DNA from: Pseudomonadota bacterium
GTDB lineage: Bacteria; Pseudomonadota; Gammaproteobacteria; UBA11654
Direction of reading: 5' to 3'
Assembly: GCA_029979325.1 (NCBI GenBank)
Contig: JAPOHS010000031.1
Span: forward strand, 1-12,640
DNA length: 12,640 nucleotides
The notes under the pieces were generated by a model, which worked only from the letters and a program-made list of their open reading frames with translations, had not been told where the DNA came from and made no database searches. Below are positions 7,502-12,640 of the stretch, piece after piece (the first letter of the stretch is position 1; each line of letters starts with the position of its first letter). The position numbers were made by a program, and so were the translations under genes.

Positions 7502-8080
7502 TTAAGTGGCCCTTGCTGTAATAATCTGCTTCGCTCTAATCGACCAGGAGATCCAATAATCCACTCCGCTTAGGATTGAAGTCAGGAAAACCAGTGCTCC
7601 TGTGAACTGGATTAAAAGATCAAGATTCGGATTAAATATCTGACCTGCAATCACAAAAAGAACAAAAAATATTTGTAAAAATGTATTTAACTTACTGATG
7701 AAAGTTGGGTCAGGACTTGGCTTTTCAATGAAGTAATAATAAAGCGCAAGACCAAATAAAATCATTACATCTCTCAACAAAACTGTTGCCATTAACCAAT
7801 ATGGGACTAAATCCATGAAGTACAAGGTCACAAACACGCTCACCAAAAGTATTTTATCTGCTGCTGGATCAAGCGCAGCACCGAGCTTCGATCTCCAATT
7901 ATTTCTCTTTGCTAAGAAGCCATCTAAAAAATCAGAAATACCTGCGATGGCGATCAGCCCAAGCGCATTTTCATATTGTTTGTCCCATAAAAAATCAATG
8001 ATGGGAATCACCAAAATTATCCTGAGTATGCAGATTGCATTTGGTATAAATGACATTCGAAATTGAAAATATGAATTCAT
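7502..8080 (-). CDS. CDP-alcohol phosphatidyltransferase, PgsA-like
   Basis: An integral membrane enzyme of phospholipid synthesis that transfers a phosphatidyl group from CDP-diacylglycerol to an alcohol. PGP synthase (PgsA) or a cardiolipin-synthase-like role are the main options. The 192-residue protein has D50, D53, G54, A57, K58, G67, D71 and D75 at the family's catalytic positions. Lys replaces the usual Arg of the AR pair (LAKR rather than LARR), a variation I recall from some PgsA-like and Cls-like members. Hydrophobic helices surround the motif and continue to about residue 180. I prefer the ATG at 8080; the TTG directly before it (8083) and the ATG ten codons into the TTG-started frame (8056) are alternatives. 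It is the first gene of an operon with hda, which begins 3 bp after its TAA. I leave the symbol blank because the exact acceptor is not fixed by sequence. Confidence 0.87.
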   Translation of the reverse strand: MNSYFQFRMSFIPNAICILRIILVIPIIDFLWDKQYENALGLIAIAGISDFLDGFLAKRNNWRSKLGAALDPAADKILLVSVFVTLYFMDLVPYWLMATVLLRDVMILFGLALYYYFIEKPSPDPTFISKLNTFLQIFFVLFVIAGQIFNPNLDLLIQFTGALVFLTSILSGVDYWISWSIRAKQIITARAT

Positions 8081-8175
8081 CAAGAATATCTCAAAGATTA
8101 ATAATTATCTTGATGATAATATAGACTTTCTATTAATTATCATAGCTCGGATTAGAAAGGACGCACTTTTTAGGA
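8081..8175. promoter_or_regulatory. divergent control region, pgsA-like gene / purM
   Basis: A 95-bp AT-rich gap that must hold both promoters. Minus-strand candidates for -10 are TATATT (8123-8118) and TATGAT (8144-8139), and a plus-strand candidate is TATCAT (8138-8143); none has a clear -35. ATTATC (8104-8109) and GATAAT (8115-8120) form a 6-bp inverted repeat with a 5-bp loop, and AATTATC recurs at 8135-8141. No purine-repressor box (ACGCAAACGTTTGCGT type) is recognisable before purM. AGGA (8172-8175) touches the purM ATG directly and is too close for a normal Shine-Dalgarno; AAAGGA (8156-8161) is 14 bp away. Confidence 0.4.
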
Positions 8176-9216
8176 ATGAGTAATCAAAAGTCAAAAATAA
8201 CATACTCAGATTCTGGTGTAGACATCGATAAAGCCAATGATCTGATCGATGAGATCAAACCTATGATCAAAGAAACCTTAACCGCTGGCGTGCTATCAAA
8301 TATTGGTGGTTTTGGAGGATTATTTGAGCTGAATACAAAAGATTATGAACGGCCTGTTCTTGTCTCGGGAACAGATGGCGTGGGGACAAAGGTCAAATTG
8401 GCACAACAACTTGATATTCTTGAAGGAGTTGGTGTGGATCTGGTTGCCATGTGTGTCAATGACATCATAACTTCAGGTGCAAAACCACTGTTCTTTCTTG
8501 ATTATTTTGCAACCTCAAAACTCGATAACTCACAAGCAAAGAGGATCATAAAAGGAATTGCAGATGGTTGCTTGCAGTCTGAAATGGCTCTCATAGGTGG
8601 AGAAACTGCAGAAATGCCAGGCGTATATCAGTCTGGTGAATTTGATCTTGCTGGATTCTCTGTGGGTATTGTTGACTACAAGAATATCATTGATGGATCA
8701 AAAATATCAGAAGGTGATTCAATCATTGGTCTCGCTTCATCTGGACCTCATTCTAATGGATATTCCTTGATAAGAAAATTGATTGAAGATAACTCAGTGG
8801 ATTTAGATGAGATGATCAATGGCGAGAAGATTGGTGCACAAATAATCAAGCCCACAATTATATATAGTCGTTCAGTACTGAGTTGTATTGAAGAATATGA
8901 AGTAAAATCAATGGCTCACATCACTGGCGGAGGATTTCAAGAGAATATTATTCGAGCCATACCTGAGGGTTGTCAGGCAATCATCGATAGAAATTCATGG
9001 AGCTTGCCTCCTGTCTTTCAATGGATTCAAAATCAGGCTGGTATCGATTCAAATGAAATGCTCAGAACATTTAATTGTGGCATAGGTTATGTTCTGATCG
9101 TTAAAGCGGATGTTAAGAATGCTGTGATCAAACATTTCCAAGATGAAGATATAGAAGCATATGAGATTGGCTCTATAACAAGTGGTGAGAAATCTGTCAT
9201 CATCAATCATGGCTGA
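8176..9216 (+). CDS. purM: phosphoribosylformylglycinamidine cyclo-ligase (AIR synthetase)
   Basis: Closes the imidazole ring of aminoimidazole ribonucleotide from formylglycinamidine ribonucleotide with ATP, step five of de novo purine synthesis, in the cytoplasm. At 346 residues it matches the E. coli length (345). The family motifs appear in order: YSDSGVDID near the N-terminus, SGTDGVGTKVKL from residue 64, DLVAMCVNDIITSGAKPLFF, GGETAEMPGVY, LASSGPHSNGYSLIRK, AHITGGGFQENIIRAIP and TFNCGIGYVLIV near the end. The ATG gives the normal N-terminus MSNQKSKITYSDSGVDID. It overlaps purN by 8 bp and is probably cotranscribed and translationally coupled with it. It is divergent from the PgsA-like gene. 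Confidence 0.98.
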   Translation: MSNQKSKITYSDSGVDIDKANDLIDEIKPMIKETLTAGVLSNIGGFGGLFELNTKDYERPVLVSGTDGVGTKVKLAQQLDILEGVGVDLVAMCVNDIITSGAKPLFFLDYFATSKLDNSQAKRIIKGIADGCLQSEMALIGGETAEMPGVYQSGEFDLAGFSVGIVDYKNIIDGSKISEGDSIIGLASSGPHSNGYSLIRKLIEDNSVDLDEMINGEKIGAQIIKPTIIYSRSVLSCIEEYEVKSMAHITGGGFQENIIRAIPEGCQAIIDRNSWSLPPVFQWIQNQAGIDSNEMLRTFNCGIGYVLIVKADVKNAVIKHFQDEDIEAYEIGSITSGEKSVIINHG

Positions 9217-9871
9217 TGGAACTCAGTCAAAATGTAGAGCTGTTTGTTTAATCTCTGGTAGCGGAACAAACCTTCAAGCCATCATTCAAAACATAAATAA
9301 TAAATCTCTTGATATTGATCTGATTGCTGTGATTTCAGATAATCCCATGGCAAAAGGGATCCAAAGAGCGGAAAAAGAAGGCATCGATACCAAAATCATT
9401 GATTACTCGACTTTTGAAGATAGAAAAGAATTTGATAAATCACTAGAAATACAGATACTTGCTCTTAATCCAGATCTAATCATTTTGGCTGGTTACATGA
9501 AGATACTGGATACCAACTTTTGCAATATTTTTGCAGGAAAAATTCTCAACATTCACCCTTCCCTTCTTCCAAAATATAAGGGATTGAATACACATCAAAA
9601 AGTGATTGATAATAATGAAAAATATCATGGCGCAAGCGTTCACTTTGTGCTGCCAGAACTGGATGATGGGCCAGTGATCATTCAATATCAGTGTGAAGTT
9701 GATCAAAATGATGATCATCACTCACTACAAAAAAAGGTGCTGCAAGGTGAGTACATCATTTACTCAAAAGCATTACAGTGGTTCAGTGAAAATAGGTTGG
9801 TCTTTGATTCTGAAAATATTTTCCTAGATGGTAAAGTGCTTTTGAAACCTAGGCTTATAAGAAAAGACTAA
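9209..9871 (+). CDS. purN: phosphoribosylglycinamide formyltransferase (GAR transformylase)
   Basis: Transfers a formyl group from 10-formyltetrahydrofolate to glycinamide ribonucleotide, step three of purine synthesis. Numbering from the ATG at 9209, the 220-residue protein has the loop [10 protein letters not shown] (residues 16-25) that binds the ribonucleotide phosphate. The catalytic triad is N114 and H116 in [12 protein letters not shown], and D152 in [13 protein letters not shown]. An earlier in-frame GTG at 9182 would add nine residues (VVRNLSSSI) that are just purM coding sequence read in another frame, so I chose the ATG. The eight-base overlap with purM and the absence of a Shine-Dalgarno point to translational coupling. 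An ATG at 9216 overlapping the purM TGA is out of frame. The TAA stop overlaps the convergent dcd stop. Confidence 0.97.
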   Translation: MADGTQSKCRAVCLISGSGTNLQAIIQNINNKSLDIDLIAVISDNPMAKGIQRAEKEGIDTKIIDYSTFEDRKEFDKSLEIQILALNPDLIILAGYMKILDTNFCNIFAGKILNIHPSLLPKYKGLNTHQKVIDNNEKYHGASVHFVLPELDDGPVIIQYQCEVDQNDDHHSLQKKVLQGEYIIYSKALQWFSENRLVFDSENIFLDGKVLLKPRLIRKD

Positions 9872-10434
9872 GTTTTTGGTAATGTCACCCCGGTCTGCCC
9901 TTGATACTTTCCTTTTCGGTCTCTATATGACTCATCACAATCTTCATCTGATTCAAGAAATATCATTTGAGCAACACCTTCATTGGCATATATTTTAGCG
10001 GGCAATGGTGTTGTATTTGAAAACTCAAGCGTGACATGACCTTCCCACTCAGGCTCAAGTGGTGTGACATTTACAATGATTCCGCAACGTGCATAGGTTG
10101 ATTTACCCAAACAAATGGTCAGAACATTTCTCGGTATTCTGAAGTACTCTATTGTTCTTGCAAGTGCAAATGAATTGGGAGGTATGATGCAAACATCAGA
10201 ATCAAAATTCACAAAACTATTTTCATCAAATGACTTAGGATCTACGATAGCAGAATTGATATTTGTAAATACTTTAAATTCGGTTGCACATCGAACATCG
10301 TAACCAAAGCTTGAAGTTCCATAAGAAATTAAGTCTTGTCCATCTGAACGTCTTATTTGAGACTCGGCAAAGGGCTCAATCATGCCATGATTTTTTGCCA
10401 TTTTTTTGATCCAGTTATCAGATTTAATTGTCAT
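9868..10434 (-). CDS. dcd: dCTP deaminase
   Basis: Deaminates dCTP to dUTP, the main route to dTMP precursors in proteobacteria. The 188-residue protein is of the Pseudomonas type and differs clearly from the E. coli type. Conserved segments in order are [14 protein letters not shown] (37-50), [22 protein letters not shown] (82-94), GKSTYARCG (110-118, nucleotide binding), [20 protein letters not shown] with the catalytic glutamate E137, and [12 protein letters not shown]. The C-terminal [13 protein letters not shown] is the mobile lid that closes over the nucleotide. The separate stops and the lack of a dUTPase signature indicate a monofunctional deaminase, so a separate dUTPase would be needed. 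No Shine-Dalgarno precedes the ATG. It stands alone on the minus strand and overlaps purN tail to tail by 4 bp. Confidence 0.97.
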   Translation of the reverse strand: MTIKSDNWIKKMAKNHGMIEPFAESQIRRSDGQDLISYGTSSFGYDVRCATEFKVFTNINSAIVDPKSFDENSFVNFDSDVCIIPPNSFALARTIEYFRIPRNVLTICLGKSTYARCGIIVNVTPLEPEWEGHVTLEFSNTTPLPAKIYANEGVAQMIFLESDEDCDESYRDRKGKYQGQTGVTLPKT

Positions 10435-10531
10435 AGTCCGAGATAATTAAAAGAAATAAATTAAACTATTTATTGTAGATAGTATGATGCACTAAAATTT
10501 AAACATGCACCAGTCAGAGTAAGATAAAGAA
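10435..10531. promoter_or_regulatory. divergent control region, dcd / RND exporter
   Basis: A 97-bp AT-rich gap between divergent genes, so both promoters should be here. For the exporter the best candidate is TATGAT (10483-10488, five of six matches to TATAAT) with a weak TTAAAC 16 bp upstream (10461-10466). For dcd a -10-like TACAAT lies at 10477-10472 on the minus strand, without a clear -35. The hexamer ATGCAC occurs twice in direct orientation (10487-10492 and 10505-10510), 18 bp apart; with only two copies this may be chance. The exporter ATG follows a purine-rich AAAGA rather than a true Shine-Dalgarno. Confidence 0.4.
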
Positions 10532-12640
10532 ATGTTAAAAAAAATCATCAATTGGCAGTTAGAAAAACCAACCAAGAATCCGTTTATTGCGATCGTATTG
10601 GTCTTATCTATATTGGGGGTTTTTTCATATAACATCCAATACTTTGAGCTAGATGCTTCATCGGACACTTTATTGCTCGAGGACGATGAAGACTTGCGAT
10701 ACTACAGAAACATCAAAGCAAGATATGGTGATGATGAGTTTCTAGTTGTCACAATCAGTCCAAAAGGTGATTTATTTGCAGAAAAGAACATTGATCTATT
10801 GATTGATCTCAAAACAGAGTTGTCACAACTAGAACAGATTGAATCTGTGGTGAGCATTCTAGATGTGCCTCTACTTAAATCTCCGCCCAAAAGTCTCGGA
10901 GAGATTGCCGAATCTGCACCAACCTTCCTAAGCCCGGAAACAGACAGAGAATTGGCAAAAATTGAGCTCACAACAAGCAACTTATACCAAAATCTAATCA
11001 TCAGCGAAGATGCTAAGACGACTGCCATGCTTCTTAATATCAGGTTGAATACTCAGCTTGAGAGTTTAATTGACCAAAGAGATGTTCTCAGGGCAAAAAG
11101 ATTGGATTCTAATCTCAGTGCCACAGAATTGGATGACCTCAGTCGATTGACATCAGAAGTAAAAAAATTAAGAAAAGATGAAAGGAATGAAACTGCGTTG
11201 ATGGTTGCAGAAGTAAGGAAAATCCTGGATCAATACAAATCATCTGCAGAAATATTTCTTGGTGGAGCGCCAATGATCACAGTGGATATGATTGACTATA
11301 TTCAAAACGATATCGAGGTATTCGGATTATTGATTTTGATATTCCTTGTGATAGCACTTTTGGTGATATTTAAGAATCCACAATGGATGATAATCTCAAT
11401 GATCTGTTGTGTTGTTGGATTGCTCATTATGACAGGTGTATTGGGTTACATGTCATGGCCTGTTACAGTCGTTTCAGCAAATTTTGTGGCTTTATTATTG
11501 ATTTTCAGCCTTTCGATAACTGTTCATCTCACAGTTCGTTACCGCGAACTCGTTAAGCTTCACCCAAGTAATGATCATTCTTCATTGATCATGATGACCA
11601 TGCGAGACAAATTTGAGCCATGTCTCTTTACAACGATTACAACCATGGTCGGATTTGGGTCACTATTGATTGCTGGCATAAGACCAGTGATTGACTTTGG
11701 ATGGATGATGCTAATCAGCATGGGAGTCATTTTTATTTTGGTCTTTAACCTTTTTCCGGCTCTATTGAGCTTATTTTCTAAAATTGATCATGATGAGAAA
11801 AAAGACAAAACTCGAATGCTGACAAATGGATTTGCCAATCTTGTGATTCGTAAGCCGTTTCAGATCATTGCTTTTTTCACCATCATGCTTGTAATCAGTG
11901 TCTTTGGAATCACAAAGCTGACAGCTGAAAATCAATTCATAAAAGCATTCAAGGAAGACACTGAGATTTTCCAAGGATTGACTGTGATTGATTCAGAACT
12001 TGGTGGCACAACACCCCTTGATATCATTATTGAAGCTGACCCCGATTTCTTCATTGATAATGATGATGAGCAAATGATTGAAGATGATTTCTTTGATGAG
12101 ATGTTCTTTGAAGAAGAGGACGAATATGACATTGGTGGCGACAGTTACTGGTATAACTCATATCGCTTGAAGACCATTGAATCTGTTCATGATTATTTGG
12201 AATCATTAAATGAAGCTGGAAAAGTCATCTCATTTGATACAACAATGGATGTTCTTGAAACCTTAAATGATGGTGATGAAATTGATACTTTCTTTCTTTC
12301 CGTTCTCTATAAGAAGGTTCCAGATGATGTGAAGGAGGCGCTTTTTGATCCATATCTTTCTGAAGATGGAAATCAATTGAGAATCTCTTTCAGAGTCTAT
12401 GAATCATATCCTGATTTACAAAGAGGTGAATTATTAAAAAAAATCAAACGTGACCTGACAAATGAGATTGGATTAAAGGATTCACAAGTGAAGTTAACTG
12501 GATTGCTGGTCTTATACAACAATGTCCTTGAGAGCTTAATCACTTCTCAGATTCTTACCATTGGCTTTGTCTTTGCAGCAATCATGGTGATGTTTTTGCT
12601 CTTATTTCGATCCATCAAGTTTGCGATCATTGCAGTGGTC
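10532..12640 (+). CDS. RND superfamily exporter, MMPL type, 3'-truncated by window edge
   Basis: An inner-membrane transporter of the RND superfamily, probably driven by proton flux. I translated the frame from the ATG and found no stop for 703 codons; it runs off the window. Topology fits half-repeated RND architecture: TM1 at about residues 18-35, a periplasmic loop of about 225 residues with a charged helical, coiled-coil-like part (about 181-240), then TM2-TM6 between 263 and 414, TM7 at about 437-457, a second periplasmic loop, and TM8 at about 674-692. The remaining TM9-TM12 should lie beyond the edge. The second loop contains a very acidic stretch (503-541) ending in YWY. Resemblance is to the putative MMPL/RND exporters (COG1033-like, HAE3 relatives), which are single-chain proteins of roughly 800-900 residues. 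The substrate is unknown; a lipid or hydrophobic compound is plausible from the family only. Confidence 0.9.
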   Translation, partial: MLKKIINWQLEKPTKNPFIAIVLVLSILGVFSYNIQYFELDASSDTLLLEDDEDLRYYRNIKARYGDDEFLVVTISPKGDLFAEKNIDLLIDLKTELSQLEQIESVVSILDVPLLKSPPKSLGEIAESAPTFLSPETDRELAKIELTTSNLYQNLIISEDAKTTAMLLNIRLNTQLESLIDQRDVLRAKRLDSNLSATELDDLSRLTSEVKKLRKDERNETALMVAEVRKILDQYKSSAEIFLGGAPMITVDMIDYIQNDIEVFGLLILIFLVIALLVIFKNPQWMIISMICCVVGLLIMTGVLGYMSWPVTVVSANFVALLLIFSLSITVHLTVRYRELVKLHPSNDHSSLIMMTMRDKFEPCLFTTITTMVGFGSLLIAGIRPVIDFGWMMLISMGVIFILVFNLFPALLSLFSKIDHDEKKDKTRMLTNGFANLVIRKPFQIIAFFTIMLVISVFGITKLTAENQFIKAFKEDTEIFQGLTVIDSELGGTTPLDIIIEADPDFFIDNDDEQMIEDDFFDEMFFEEEDEYDIGGDSYWYNSYRLKTIESVHDYLESLNEAGKVISFDTTMDVLETLNDGDEIDTFFLSVLYKKVPDDVKEALFDPYLSEDGNQLRISFRVYESYPDLQRGELLKKIKRDLTNEIGLKDSQVKLTGLLVLYNNVLESLITSQILTIGFVFAAIMVMFLLLFRSIKFAIIAVV

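Noticed and set aside
9182..9208. Upstream GTG start for purN that would extend the protein by nine residues.
   Set aside because: The added residues are purM coding sequence in another frame, and the ATG at 9209 gives a normal PurN N-terminus.
9214..9218. TGATG at the purM stop as the purN start.
   Set aside because: The ATG at 9216 is out of frame with purN; the real start overlaps the purM end by eight bases.
10487..10510. Two direct copies of ATGCAC as a regulatory repeat.
   Set aside because: Only two six-base copies in a 97-bp gap, without symmetry or a known factor; too weak to list as a finding.
10702..11028. Open frame of 108 codons on the minus strand inside the exporter gene.
   Set aside because: The plus-strand exporter frame is continuous here and has clear RND features; the antisense frame has no recognisable domain.
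11932..12132. Serine-rich open frame of 66 codons on the minus strand.
   Set aside because: It is the complement of the acidic GAT/GAA-rich stretch of the RND exporter, which gives runs of serine codons when read backwards. No plausible start context or family resemblance.

Overview
The window reads as one stretch of a compact, AT-rich chromosome from a gammaproteobacterium. The best lineage clues are the dCTP deaminase, which matches the Pseudomonas-type family along its whole length, the Hda protein, whose C-terminal signature is nearly that of E. coli, and the gamma-like catalytic core of prolyl-tRNA synthetase. The AT bias, roughly 97% coding density, overlapping genes and lack of intrinsic terminators suggest a streamlined free-living (possibly marine, SAR86-like) organism. 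That lineage guess is inference; no rRNA or other phylogenetic marker was compared.

Layout. (1) 1-2408, +: 3' part of valS, whose 5' end lies outside the window. (2) 2403-5089, -: a tight operon transcribed pssA (phosphatidylserine synthase) -> family 4 uracil-DNA glycosylase -> UMF1-type MFS transporter. (3) 5202-6440, +: proS, divergent from pssA and lacking the usual bacterial editing insertion. (4) 6456-8080, -: a CDP-alcohol phosphatidyltransferase (PgsA-like) -> hda -> small DUF4398 lipoprotein. (5) 8176-9871, +: purM-purN. (6) 9868-10434, -: dcd. (7) 10532 to the window end, +: 703 codons of a large RND/MMPL exporter, open at the right edge.

Functions. All genes with a clear call are housekeeping: aminoacyl-tRNA synthesis (valS, proS), phospholipid head-group synthesis (pssA and the PgsA-like gene), purine synthesis (purM, purN), pyrimidine deoxynucleotide supply (dcd), uracil repair, and control of DnaA (hda). 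I saw no mobile element, CRISPR array, toxin-antitoxin pair, tRNA, rRNA or phage gene, and no convincing undescribed multi-gene system. The points worth a second look are the insertion-less ProRS, a near-consensus promoter that would make pssA mRNA leaderless, three tail-to-tail gene junctions with overlapping or almost touching stop codons, and general absence of Shine-Dalgarno sequences.
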